Positions 1 through 22,259 of a stretch of DNA of 25,621 nucleotides are shown here, piece by piece. The stretch is from Lingula anatina. Taxonomy: Eukaryota > Brachiopoda > Lingulata > Lingulida > Lingulidae. The position numbers were made by a program, and so were the translations under genes. The notes under the pieces were generated by a model that saw only the letters and a list, made by a program, of their open reading frames with translations, was not told where the DNA came from and ran no database searches. Each line of letters starts with the position of its first letter. Within the stretch, counting starts at the first letter, position 1. The stretch lies in contig NW_019774391.1 of NCBI RefSeq assembly GCF_001039355.2, forward strand, positions 233,783 to 259,403, read 5' to 3'.

Positions 1-184
1 GGCGAAAAACGGGTTCTTGTGTATGAATCTCAAACAATACAAAAGAAGAAAATAAAAGGTTTATAGATAGGGAATTATATCATGAAAGCCTCTTAAAGAT
101 TACATTACAAAAAACCAAATATTTCACGGAAAACCATATTTTATGTACAGCGAATTAAAGGAACTAGCTCACAATACCCCTCAC

Positions 185-1307
185 CTGCACGCCTGTCCCT
201 GAAGCTCCTGTACAACTGAGCTCCTTACAACACTTGTTGGGGACACTGACCAGCTGACAATGGGACGGGATACTGGTGTACGTGGGACATCTAAAATTAT
301 ATACATTGTAAAGGGTAGCGTGATATGTCGCTTAGACATTGCAGTATTTTTTACATACCCACATTTAGTGATTGTTAATTGGTAATTTTAGTGAAATGAA
401 AACCAATTTGTAGTATTCTTTTTAGATACTGTAACGTCTGCAAAACGAATGGTTGAATAAGAAAATTAAGATGGAAATATCGCCCCTCCAATCAAAAAAT
501 GAGAACAAAAATGATTCTTTTGGGCCTGATGTATGAACAAGATAAAAAATTTCTGCGAAAATAATGATTTCGTTTCACTTCATTTTGACATGTACCTGTA
601 TATCACTAATTCAAAAACTCAAAACAAGGGTCTTTTCCTTCAAAGAAGCGCCCCCTGGCGTGACTTACTTGCTCCTGCACTGCACAAAGCTGTTGGTGCT
701 GTCCACACACTTACAGCGATAGTCACAGCCGTCGTCCCACTCTTCGTCCTGGTCATACGCCTTGTTCTTGTACGTACACTTGCCTGGGACGATGCACATA
801 GACGTATATTGTAAAGTGTGTTTGAAAGAAGTTGAAAATGAAATGCAGAAATCCATAGAACTCCTGGAACTGTACTTAACAAAAACTGCAAATGGGGCTT
901 TTGCAATGCTGTGACTTGAAGACAATAAGGTTATGGCTCAATACCTGTGTGTGTGTTAGAGAATGCAGATCACCTGCTAAATGAATGATATCCGATTGAC
1001 AACCCCCTCCCTATTGTTAACCACAGAAGTGATAAAACTCATCAAAAATGACTGTAAACCACCACAAATTATCATTTTATACATTTTGAGGTCCCAGAAA
1101 GTAAAGTGACGTTAGTCTTCAACGTACCCATCCAGTCACATTTAGGACGCGGACAACATTCCCCGGCTGTGACCTCCATCTTGCAGCCTTCTGGCAGGTG
1201 GGTGAACTTTTGACATCTAATTAGGCAATTAAATTTTGACGCTTGCTTATTCAATAAACATGTTCTTATACCCAATGACAAATCACATGCAACATATCGC
1301 AGTTTTA

Positions 1308-1378
<71 letters not shown>

Positions 1379-2054
1379 CAAAATACTGCATATGTTAAAA
1401 TCGTTTGAAAAATATCATGATGAGTAACTCAATGCGTATGGCGGATTTTAATACCCAATTTATGACACAAAACAAACAAATAATGTAAAAGTGGCATATA
1501 AATTGGAATTCGAAAGGCTAGATGGGAACGAAGAGGACAGTGTTATGGAGAATGGACAGTTGCAACAGTGTTAATTACAGAAATCATTGCTATTTAAAAT
1601 ATAAAAGTCAAGGAGGTTACCCACTTATCAAAGCAGAAACTGGCGTTGAGAGCTGCCGAGGAACAGTAACATGTGAGACCACACCCATCTGCAACCCATT
1701 GTTCCCCCTGCACGTATTCCCGACCTCCGTACGTACACTTCTCAGTGCCAGTGGCTATAAAAGACAATATTCAGACTGTGGCAGAACAAGTTTTTTCTAT
1801 TGCCAAGTGCATAGTAACACACATGACTAAACATGGCAAAGACGCGTACAGATGACTGGTTCAGCAAGCTCATAGTTGTCACAGAAAAACATCAACCTAC
1901 ATTTACAATTTACCAATAGTGCCAATGACGATTTCAATACAATTAGATGTTTTATGTTTGAAGATATCTTGAAAAGACTAAACTTACACTGAGAGTTAGC
2001 CAACATGACTCCCGCCAAGGATACCACCAGAACCAGATACCATGAAGCTGCCAT
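185..2054 (-). CDS. Secreted two-VWC-domain protein, 3' end uncertain or off window
   Basis: Coding exons on the minus strand: 2054-1988 (signal peptide), 1754-1625, 1216-1128, 783-669 and 290-185. Every junction has AG/GT and the phases agree (1, 2, 1, 2, 0). The start MAASWYLVLVVSLAG is a hydrophobic signal peptide ending near ANSQ. Exons 2-3 encode one von Willebrand type C domain and exons 4-5 a second; each has ten cysteines with the diagnostic CC pair (GECCPRPKC and NKCCKELSC). VWC domains are extracellular binding modules, often for BMP-type ligands or matrix; no ligand can be assigned here. The gene is a divergent paralogue of the VWC pair in the plus-strand gene at 10079-11656, sharing exon lengths of 89 and 115 nt. 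If the last donor (184-179) is not used, reading continues six codons to a TAG at 166-164. The matching paralogue exon is spliced at this point, so continuation off the left edge is more likely. Confidence 0.85.
1311..1378. repeat. (CT)n(AT)n compound microsatellite
   Basis: About 40 bp of CT dinucleotides run directly into about 26 bp of AT dinucleotides, in the intron of the minus-strand VWC gene between its exons at 1216 and 1625. On the transcribed strand it reads as AT then AG repeats. It explains the low-complexity Ser/Leu and Ile/Tyr reading frame there, which is not a gene. Confidence 0.95.
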
Positions 2055-3153
2055 TTTGTTAGCGTCTGTCTTTAAGTAAAGGTATAAGTAAAGAAAAGTA
2101 TGATTCCCTTTACTGTGAAGTGCACTCACAATATGGCACTGTATTTCTTATCAGTGGATCCCTCCTTGGTTGTAGATACACGGCTCTTCTAACAGGTGTA
2201 GTTACTGTACCATCTCTCTCACGACACCTGCGACCTTTTGGAATCAATTGAGGCCCAAGTCGTGTCTATGAAGACAGGAGACTTTTGATAATCTGTTATC
2301 CACTGAAGAACAGAGCAAGATCAAACTGCTTTGAAGGATGACCCCAGCACCTGATTTTCTGTTTTTGTAATTTACATATGATTTCATTGCATTTAAGTTA
2401 AAGCGGGTAGTTCAAGTGAAAGTGAGGGTCGGTTTCTGTAATGTACTAAAGTGACATTATTTTTCACATATTCTACTCCAGAAAAAAAAAAAAAAATTTT
2501 TTTTTTTTGGGGGGGGGGAGATAAACCAGTTTAAGTAAATAAATTTACGCGTATACGGTCCCTTGTTTTCAGTGTTTGCTAAAATAGTTGCCCGGCTTGG
2601 CATAGTATATTTAGTCTTATGTGGCCTTGAAACTAACTTTTTCTGTCTCCAAGCGATTTGGGCGGCTTTTTTAATAGGTTGAAGGACAGCTAAGGCGCTT
2701 ATCGTTTGTCAGGTTTCTATTGCAAAGACATTTTAGATAGCTTTTTAACCTGCAACTATATTTGGCACACGTACACGTACCTATCTCCCTTAAAAAGTGT
2801 GTTAGTGACTAGGGGAAAATCTCAAATCTTTTCCCAAATTTTAACAAATCAAGATGATTTCCATCAAAAATTTTATTGGAATAAGTTCAAACTTGAATTT
2901 CTCTTATTTCAAGCAAACCCCATACAAGCTTGTTAGTCGTTTAGCTGGAAGTCCCAAACGTTCCATGAAAATGTCAACTCCTTTCGAAGATACCTTTCTC
3001 CTAATCAACTGCGTTTTGAAAGCACCCCTCAAAAATTGAGACCGTCGGTACCATGCATTTCAAACAGCTGAGAAGATAAGGAGAGTCACGTTGTAGTTTA
3101 AACCACTACATATTTTATCTTTGCTGAAGAGAACGCCAAGGAAAGAGGCAGTC
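2055..3153. other. Divergent intergenic region between two VWC-containing genes
   Basis: About 1.1 kb separates the ATG of the minus-strand gene (2054) from that of the plus-strand mosaic gene (3154). It must hold both 5' untranslated regions and both promoters, possibly with shared control elements. I see no convincing TATA box or coding exon on either strand; the short open frames lack domain or signal-peptide features. It contains the A/T/G homopolymer block at 2482-2518. Confidence 0.6.
2482..2518. repeat. Homopolymer triplet A15-T12-G10
   Basis: Three adjacent homopolymer runs, A (2482-2496), T (2497-2508) and G (2509-2518), lie in the divergent promoter region. The A/T part is self-complementary. 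Such a block could exclude nucleosomes, or could be partly a sequencing or assembly artefact. Confidence 0.9.
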
Positions 3154-15376
<12,223 letters not shown>

Positions 15377-15608
15377 ATGGTCTCTGGTCGATCTTTGCAC
15401 TCGATTTTAAGACTGTTTAAAGCTGGTGAACCATTAGCCCTATATGAATAACTTGAAGTGCTGTCAAAATTACTTATCCGTCTTTTATATAGTTATATGT
15501 ACCTTTAAAAGAAAGTAATTGTCTGGGTAATTGGTTTTGTACAAAGCCGGTGCTGACCTACTTTTGTGAGGGCAGCTTTTCGAAATACATGCTTTTAAAT
15601 TTCAACTC

Positions 15609-15614
15609 AATAAA
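15609..15614 (+). promoter_or_regulatory. Polyadenylation signal AATAAA of the mosaic gene
   Basis: AATAAA lies 233 bp after the stop codon and is followed by the T-rich sequence gttttttttttgtta, as expected upstream of a cleavage site near 15630-15640. It implies a short 3' UTR. Confidence 0.7.
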
Positions 15615-16520
15615 GTTTTTTTTTTGTTATTGACCATGCTGCATTTTGTTAATTTTTTTTTGTAACTGTCGTTCAAACGAAAATGTCGTTATGGCAAAAA
15701 TTTATAGAACATTGGAATTGCAAGAATTAAAAAAAAAAAAAAAAAAACGGTTGCGGATTTCATTTTCTATAAATATTCGTGTGTTTTTCAGTGTTTTTGT
15801 TTCTGGTTTCATTTGAGATTGGTATTGCATACTTCCGATAGCTTGAATTGGATTAGGTTTGGTTCTTGTTTGATCTGACTTTTTAAAAATTTGGAACAGG
15901 TTTAAATGGGCTGATACCTTTCTCTTATAATTTTGTTTCATTTTAATTAGAATTAACTTCAGAATTAAATGTTGAACAACGGGGCTGCAATAAATGCATG
16001 AAAAGAATATTCTACACGAAATTTAAAAAAATTATTGTAAGAAAGAGAAGAAATATGCATGCAGCGCCATTTTGATCATAGGCTACTGTTTTCAGAGCGG
16101 TATGCAATGTAGTAAAATCAAGGCATGGCGGTCTTGGCGCCTAACCAATACAAATTATGCATAGCGGTCGAATGAATAGGCAATGTTTTGAGCACGTACA
16201 ATGTACACTTGCAGCAGGCTGTTAAAATACGTTTTCTGAACTTTCTTAATTTGGAAGTGGTTGAAAAAGGGACCTCCAATTTAGGGTAAATACAGATGCA
16301 TTACTTTGTTAACAGAATATTTAGAGCAGGATTTTAAAAAATGGATCCAGAGATTATATATTTCTCAAAAAAACGACATTTGACTTTCATTCTTTAACGG
16401 AGCTAGCTTTTAATGGAGCGATATATACTAATGGCAGAACATGTACCCATGACCAAATGAAACATTAACACACCAAGTGCGTTTTATCCTGTGAAAATCT
16501 TTGCTATAAATTTAAGTCTC

Positions 16521-16526
16521 TTTATT
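16521..16526 (-). promoter_or_regulatory. Polyadenylation signal of the C1q gene
   Basis: AATAAA on the minus strand lies 189 nt downstream of the C1q stop codon. It is the only perfect AATAAA seen at a sensible distance. Confidence 0.55.
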
Positions 16527-16714
16527 TGCACACTTTCCTGTGCTTATATATAGCCGTGGATTTCAAAATAATCTCTAATAATTACAATATTCAATGTTGA
16601 TAAAGGTGCAGTCAGATTGAATTAAAAGTATTAATAGATAATAGCCATGCCTGTCTGTAAATGTATGGTACATGTACCGGTATTCTTAGAAATGGATTTC
16701 TTTGATGGAACCTT

Positions 16715-18797
16715 TTAAAGTTTGAACCCAGAAAAGGTATTGTAAATTCTCGGACCACCTTGACCGTATATAGTCGCAGTAGCTGCCAAATCCAGCCATA
16801 CTGTATCCCCTTCCTTCAGCGGCACAATCACTTGGTTAGATGCCATATCATGAGGCCCGCCGTATGCATGTACAGACACAAGGTTCTCAGTGTTCTTGTA
16901 CATCCGTACCCATGAGAACCCACTGCCTGTAGAACTCACAGACATGGACAGAACATAGGTGCCTGACTGTGGAGCTGTGAACTTAGAGGTCTGCTGGTTA
17001 AAGCCACCGCCTGTATTAGATAGTATGCGATCAAAGCTGATGATGGTGTCGACATTAAAAGGTCCCATGGAGGTGGTCCTCATAACTGAGAAGGCCACAA
17101 CCTTCGGGGTCACAGATGGGCATGAACACGTGCAGGAAATTTGGTCTGAAGCTATAAAGATGTATATATATTTATGTGTGAGATAATAAACTGTCACCCG
17201 AGCGACATATGCCATAACACCTCGAGCGTCAGCGAGAGGTGTTCATGGCATATATCGCGAGAGGGTGACAGTGTATTATTTGACATACATACCGAGAACA
17301 AATATAGTAATTTCACCTTAAAACACCCCTAAAACCGAATAAAGTGACCCTATATCACGCTCTAAAGATGTTATATGGAATAAACTCGTCCGCGTGCGCT
17401 GGTCACCTCCTGCCAAATTCTTATGTAATGTCTGACCAATTTGATCAATTTTTGCTAAATGCTTGTCGTTGACGATCAACTGGCTTGAAAAGTAATTAAT
17501 CAACCGTCGACACTGGCCATGCGCGTCTCAGCTGAGCCTCACCTAGCTGGGACTGCTGCGGAATAAAAGGTCCCCAGACAAAACCTCTACTTTTTAGTGA
17601 CATTTCTGATAAACAAACTAATTTTTCACAAGTGCAAAGCCAAAGGAGAAAGAAATCTACTTTTTGGTGATATTTCTGACAACGAGGAAGTTTCGGAATA
17701 TAGTTAAAATCAGACGGATGTTTATTACAAGTTAACGGGAGTAACAATTCTAGTTTTTATTGTTACTTCTGACGACGAGGCGGTTACGGAATATATTCAA
17801 AATCAAACGGATGTTTATTTCAAGTCCACAGGAGTAATAATTCTACGTTTTGGTGACATTTTTTTTACTACGAGGGTTTCGGAATATACATGTGCTGGTT
17901 TTCAGAGCATTCATGTGCTACATGTAATTACAAGTTCAAAGGGGGAATGCATTTGATTTTTACCGATATATCTGATAAAGAGGAAGAATGAACAGCTTAA
18001 AAACAAAAGGTGAATAACACAACCCTCGTTAAAAAGTTATAGATTTACAAATAATTTGTATGCACGTGTGGCTTAAATAAAAACGGGTTCCAGTTTTCAA
18101 ACCATATATACCCATATGATATGACTTAGTGTAATAAAATTATACATAATAATTGTTAAACGTGAAAAGTTTATGCTTATTTTTAAGAGTGTGAGAGATT
18201 TTAAATTCTACTGCTAGGTATACAGTATAACGAAAGCAACGTCACTATTCTCTTGATGCTAAGAAGGTCACATGATCACTCTGTCTTTAGCTTTCAGCAT
18301 TTAAGAGACCTCGACTGATTTAACCAAGATGTAGTCGTGAATTCTAGACTACATCGAGGTTAAATCCGAGTTTTCCGAGAGACCGCAGAAATGTCGAGTG
18401 AAGCGAGATATCTTTGGGGTAGCGGCTCGAGGTTGCCCTCGATCTTCACTGAAGATTGGCTAAATGGACAGGCTACAGTGATCATCATATCGCCACGGTC
18501 ATATAACATCCCTAGGTATGTATACACATGTTTTAGGACCACTTCCTGCTTCATTTGGCTCAGGCTGAGTAAAAGATCATACGCATTAGTTTCATCATGC
18601 AAGACAAATCTAAACTTTGATTCATTAGGGCCTATTTTAAAAGGGTGTGACTTGCATTTGGGGATATAAGCACGGGCAATCTATGTGTTCACTACTGCTT
18701 TTATAAAAGTAAAATATACACTACCTGCACACTCTCCATTGCCATATCCACTCAAAACCAGGCATACAATACATATTGCTGCTTGTACTTCATACAT
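16715..18797 (-). CDS. Secreted C1q-domain protein without collagen region
   Basis: Two coding exons on the minus strand: 18797-18725 (73 nt, signal peptide) and 17151-16715 (437 nt, stop TAA at 16717-16715), joined at phase 1, giving 169 residues. The signal peptide reads MYEVQAAICIVCLVLSGYG; a short Cys-rich segment (ISCTCSCPS) follows, then a C1q globular domain of about 135 residues. Domain markers include VVAFSVMRT, SKFTAPQSGTYVLSMSV, KEGDTVWLDL and the terminal FSGFKL. C1q domains form trimers with a jelly-roll fold. Bivalves have greatly expanded families of such short secreted C1qDC proteins, many acting as lectin-like pattern-recognition molecules. No collagen repeat or coiled coil precedes the domain. 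The 1573-bp intron contains a 96-bp fold-back, a 93-bp tandem repeat and a second hairpin. Confidence 0.92.
17184..17279. repeat. 96-bp imperfect fold-back next to the C1q exon 2 acceptor
   Basis: The left arm aataaactgtcacccgagcg...catatgccat...aacacctc and the right arm gaggtgtt-catggcatata...gagagggtgacagtgtattatt are complementary with few interruptions and almost no loop (about 17226-17231). The structure ends about 30 bp from the exon 2 acceptor of the minus-strand C1q gene. It resembles a compact fold-back or MITE relic. Confidence 0.85.
17586..17985. repeat. Tandem repeat with 93-bp period in the C1q intron
   Basis: Related units start with tctac/tctag followed by a T-rich run at 17586, 17656, 17749 and 17842. 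The spacing is exactly 93 bp for the last three; the first unit is a shorter, 70-bp copy. Shared internal blocks include cggatgtttatt and acgaggNNgtttcggaatata. A more degenerate copy seems to follow at about 17950. The period is a multiple of three, but stops occur in all frames, so it is not read as protein. Confidence 0.8.
18317..18366. repeat. 20-bp stem hairpin in the C1q intron
   Basis: Arms gatttaaccaagatgtagtc (18317-18336) and gactacatcgaggttaaatc (18347-18366) pair except for a 3-bp mismatch, around a 10-nt loop containing gaattc. Nearby CG-containing sequence (to about 18500) looks unlike the AT-rich background and may belong to the same repeat family. Confidence 0.8.
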
Positions 18798-18846
18798 CTT
18801 CAAATCTGATGTGAAAAAGGCCTGCTGTGCAAAGCGCTGGTTTTAG

Positions 18847-18853
18847 TTAAATA
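18847..18853 (-). promoter_or_regulatory. Possible TATA-like element of the C1q gene
   Basis: TATTTAA on the minus strand lies about 50 bp upstream of the C1q ATG, a distance allowing a very short 5' UTR. AT-rich background makes chance occurrence likely. Confidence 0.25.
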
Positions 18854-20003
18854 CCTTGTATAACACATGCCCTGGTAATTTTAATCTGCTGTTCATGTGA
18901 TTATTAAATGCCCTCAAGGATAAGCATGATTGGGTGTAACTTTATAGATGTGGCAATTTCCTAGAGATTTATACGTGTACATCTGGATTTTATAATAAGC
19001 ATTCTATAATAATACATAATATGATGTTAAAATACATTTCGTACATGCACTAGCCACATACATCTGCATATACATAAAACACAAGGTTACTTCCTAAACT
19101 GAGCATGAATATGCTCAACCTACAGTGTATAGAACATGTGTGCTGCACTCCTACGTCTTCAGTAAGGTCACAATAAAAGCGGACAGTGGTGCCCTCAATT
19201 GAGATAATATTTCACTTAAATGCCACCTACAGTTTAGTCCAATCAAAAAGGTGCATTTAACACAGATAGACCGTGCAAAACCTGCAAAACCATTTTTTAT
19301 TCAGCTTGCCCTTGGAGGTCACCATGAGATTACTGGAAACTTATTGAATCATTGTATTATTGCATCATGCCTCTCCTTATTCCAGTAACTGAATGCAAAT
19401 TTAAAGATGTAAACCTCTAGTGATATCTGAAACTCAGAGTGCTACTGGAAATGATACTGTAAAAGAGTTTGGTTTTTAATAATTTCTAAAACCCAGGGTG
19501 GTACTTGGACTTTGAAACCAACAACCAGTCTCGCCATACTGGTAGTGTTACCAATTCACAAATAGACATTTTCTATAAACGTCCACACATTGATTCATAT
19601 CTAACATTATAATCCTCCTATAATCCGTTACCCATGCTCTTCCAATGCGACGAAGACAACGACCCGATGTCACGTTCTCAGACCGTCTTCGCGCTGAGAC
19701 AGTGTGCATATCATGGAGTATTCCTGCAGAAGAAGAGTTACCGCTATAATGCTAAAAAAGAGTATTTTTTAAAAAGTACCGGTACCCTGTGAGCTGATCT
19801 CCATTTTTGCTAATGGGGACAACACATCTGGATACTATCATATCAAAACCACGAGAGAATCACTAACTGACAAAATTAACAATTCGGTTAACAAGCGGTT
19901 TCTCTATGAATACAGGAATGAGAGACGAAATATATGTATATATAAGAAGTTTTACAAGCTATAGCAGCTAAATTCAGCAGCGCTAGGTGTTTTGTGTGTG
20001 TTT

Positions 20004-20104
20004 GGGGGGGGGGGGGGAGGCTGCAAAAGTTAAATCCACAGCATGGCCAATTTTAAAAGCATGAAATCAACAGCATCAAGCTTTTTTGGGGAGGGGGGAG
20101 GGGT
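20004..20104 (+). repeat. Two G-runs with quadruplex potential
   Basis: A run of 14 G (20004-20017) is followed about 70 bp later by ggggaggggggagggg (about 20088-20103). Both can supply stacked G-tetrads on the plus strand. No adjacent gene is regulated by them in any visible way. Confidence 0.7.
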
Positions 20105-20310
20105 TGAAATGTATGCCCCACTTACCAAACTAATATACTCTGTATTTTTTCAATTTGAAAGAAATAGATGCAAAACACTGAAATAAGAACCGACTGCGGT
20201 CGTCAAACATTTTAATATTGCCTGAACAATCCCTCTGACGCTGGTGTCATCGCTAAACAGCGTGGTTATCTGCTGTATTATATATGTATATATAACCCAT
20301 TTAATTATGT

Positions 20311-20515
20311 CATCAAAACAGGATCTACTCTGACACGTTATGTACTAGTACTTGGAATCAAACAAAATAACGTTCATTTTTCCCGGTTGCTAACTTCCTG
20401 CTTTCCACTTCAATAATGTCATAACAGGATCTACTATGACACATGCTAGTACTTGGAATCATGCAGAATCATCACCTCCCGGTCTCCCCCGTTACTAACT
20501 TCCTGCATTGTCTTT
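20311..20515. repeat. Duplicated unit of about 106 bp
   Basis: Two head-to-tail copies share aacaggatctact (ggat at 20321 and 20427), ctagtacttggaatca and gttNctaacttcctgc, with small indels between. A partial third start follows after 20515. Confidence 0.8.
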
Positions 20516-20989
20516 CATAATGTTTATTAGCGAAACAGTTAAACTTCTTGTGCACTTCCAAGTCTATAGCTTATTAATATATTCATAATATTCTGGTTTC
20601 TTATATTTAAAAAGATATTCATGCTTGCTTTTTTTTCGATGAAACAGTCGGATTGCTTGGCGTTAAAACGCTTAAGCAAATAAAGGAATATAATATTAAT
20701 AAAAACATTGTTGCCTTAAGCAATGATTTTCTTAAAAACCGACGGCATGCACGCAGAAAAGGGTCAAAAAATGGGTTGATTTTCACTGTAAATGGCGTTT
20801 ATACATTCAACGAAAACGATAACATGATCAGTTTAAGTTATAATCGAAAACTTAGTTATTTAGGCGTTGCCTTGCTTTAAGGATACTGTAAGTGTTTATT
20901 ATCATCCAGATGCCGAAAATGAGGGTTTTCCTGTCCCTAATTATTCAATAATGCATCTACCTTTGTGCTGACTTAAAGTATAAAAAATT

Positions 20990-21017
20990 ACACACACACA
21001 CACACACACACACACAA
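20990..21017. repeat. (CA)n microsatellite
   Basis: Thirteen or so perfect CA dinucleotides in intergenic DNA. Confidence 0.95.
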
Positions 21018-21244
21018 ATTAAAAATATCCCTGAACAAGATTTTATCACGAAAATTGGCATAGTTGACCACAAGTGTATGAGCTTCAATCTGGTGCCGTC
21101 ATTTTAGTTTAAATGCTTTTATTTTGGAGTTACATGTATGAGCCACTACTTGCAGATTTTCATTAAGATATGCATTATTTTGTAAATCTCAAAACGATAA
21201 AATCTGAACCAAGGCCTTTAAGAAAAGCCGCTGGCGGTGTTTTA

Positions 21245-21470
21245 GGGTGCTTTCCCAGAGATTTAGATCGATCTAAAGATTAAGTTTAAGATCGACCTAA
21301 CTCCCTGGGGGTTCACGCTAAATTGCAGTCAGCCGAGCGGGCACCATAGTTAATTACCCCCTTACAGCTTTTAGTAGACGGGACAGACGCTTAAGCCGGC
21401 CAAGCTGACAGTAATCTAGTGAGACTCCCCACAGGGATAGATCGATCTAAAAATCTATGGAAATGGGGTG
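21245..21470. repeat. Probable small TIR element (MITE), about 226 bp
   Basis: The left end, tttcccagagatttagatcg... (21251-21275), and the right end, ...atcgatctaaaaatctatggaaa (21438-21464), are imperfect inverted repeats, each containing the palindrome tagatcgatcta. TTA occurs just outside both proposed ends (21242-21244 and 21471-21473), which would match a 3-bp target duplication. The outermost bases match poorly, so the exact ends are uncertain. No coding capacity was seen. Confidence 0.45.
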
Positions 21471-21482
21471 TTAGAGTACTTA

Positions 21483-22256
21483 GACCGCATTCACAACGAT
21501 TGAGCCAGGCTTTACAAATCCTGGGGACTAAATATGGCAGACGTACATGAAAGAAAAACCGCCTAATCTTTTAATAGTCTATCCGCCTCTCACACGCCTC
21601 CCCACGCGTCGTCCCTGCGGGGGGACAGTCATTACATCTCGGCTCCGTTCGCCATGCGGAAGCTACCTGAGAAATATTAAGTGCGCATGCTCATCAATTT
21701 AACTCGCGGTGAAGAAAGCATGGCGGATGGAGGCAATCGAAGGAAAAAAGCTCTTCTGTTCTATTATCTTTCAAAAAGGAGACGAAAAAGAAATTAATTG
21801 GCCCGTAGAGCAGCAATGAATCGGCTATCTACGGAGATAATGTCACCAGAGATATTCACGGAGATATTCACGGAGATACCCAGCCCCGGTAGACGGAGGA
21901 GGAGGAGGGTAGAATTTTTGCGTATGCAGTGTCGTCAGAGGGCGCAGTTCCTTCTGATGCAGATGCTGGCCTTGTTCCCTACGCCTGATCGAACTGGAAG
22001 GGGTGGGGGTGTGTTTACGATTTTGATCCCGATTCATAGCTGCTCTACGAGCCAATTCCTTTCTTTTTCTCAGGTAGCTTCCACATGGCGAACGGAGCCG
22101 AGATTTAATTACTGTACCCCGCAGGGACGACGTGTGTGGAGGCGTGTGAGAGGCGGAGAGACTATTAAAAGATTAGGCGGTTTTTCTTTCATGTACGTCC
22201 GCCATATTTAGTTCCCAGGATTTGTAAAGCCTGGCTCAATCGTTGTGAATGCGGTC
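21483..22256. mobile_element. 774-bp palindromic DNA transposon derivative, PIF/Harbinger-like
   Basis: The terminal inverted repeats are about 190 bp long (21483-21674 and 22066-22256), start gaccgcattcacaacgattg and are about 90% identical or better. The element is flanked by TTA on both sides (21480-21482, 22257-22259); a 3-bp TTA duplication is characteristic of the PIF/Harbinger superfamily, though its usual TIRs are much shorter. The inverted homology resumes further inside, at 21796-21828 against 22028-22061, after an extra segment of about 120 bp in the left arm only. Both arms encode the same peptide, LARRAAMNR, in opposite directions. From the left, an open frame from ATG 21720 (MADGGNRRKKALL...) is interrupted by one in-frame TAA at 21795 and then runs to 22211; it is rich in Arg and Lys. 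No DDE transposase core is present, so the copy is non-autonomous. Confidence 0.8.
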
Positions 22257-22259
22257 TTA

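Larger units (their letters stand above)
15377..16714. other. 3' UTRs of two convergent genes and AT-rich spacer
   Basis: The first 250 bp are the probable 3' UTR of the mosaic gene; the last 190 bp are that of the minus-strand C1q gene. Between them is AT-rich DNA with an A-run at 15729-15747 and no supported coding sequence on either strand. Confidence 0.6.
18798..21240. other. Intergenic DNA, no supported gene
   Basis: AT-rich spacer between the C1q gene and the repeat/transposon block. It holds a duplicated 106-bp unit, long G-runs and a CA microsatellite (listed separately). The only sizeable open frame, 20653-20880, has no domain and no convincing start; its end resembles the FN2 exon border (see findings). 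Confidence 0.55.

Noticed and set aside
533-814. 93-codon plus-strand frame over the left VWC exon
   Set aside because: It is antisense to a real VWC exon at 669-783, which has proper splice sites and ten-cysteine domain logic on the minus strand.
1236-1427. Frame with Ser-Leu and Ile-Tyr repeats
   Set aside because: It is a translation of the CT/AT microsatellite in an intron.
3121-3153. Upstream TTG start extending the mosaic protein by 11 residues
   Set aside because: It is not an ATG and would place charged residues before a well-formed signal peptide that starts at ATG 3154.
18391-18669. 92-codon plus-strand frame within the C1q intron
   Set aside because: It overlaps repeat-like sequence with a hairpin, has a competing minus-strand frame over the same bases, and shows no domain.
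20653-20880. 75-codon plus-strand frame as an intergenic gene
   Set aside because: Lys/Asn-rich composition follows AT content, there is no domain or signal peptide, and no flanking exons were found; only a short resemblance to the FN2 exon border is noted.
21798-22211. 137-codon open frame on the plus strand as a host gene
   Set aside because: It lies inside the TTA-flanked palindromic element, begins at the repeated LARRAAMNR segment, runs back out through the opposite inverted repeat, and has no recognisable domain.
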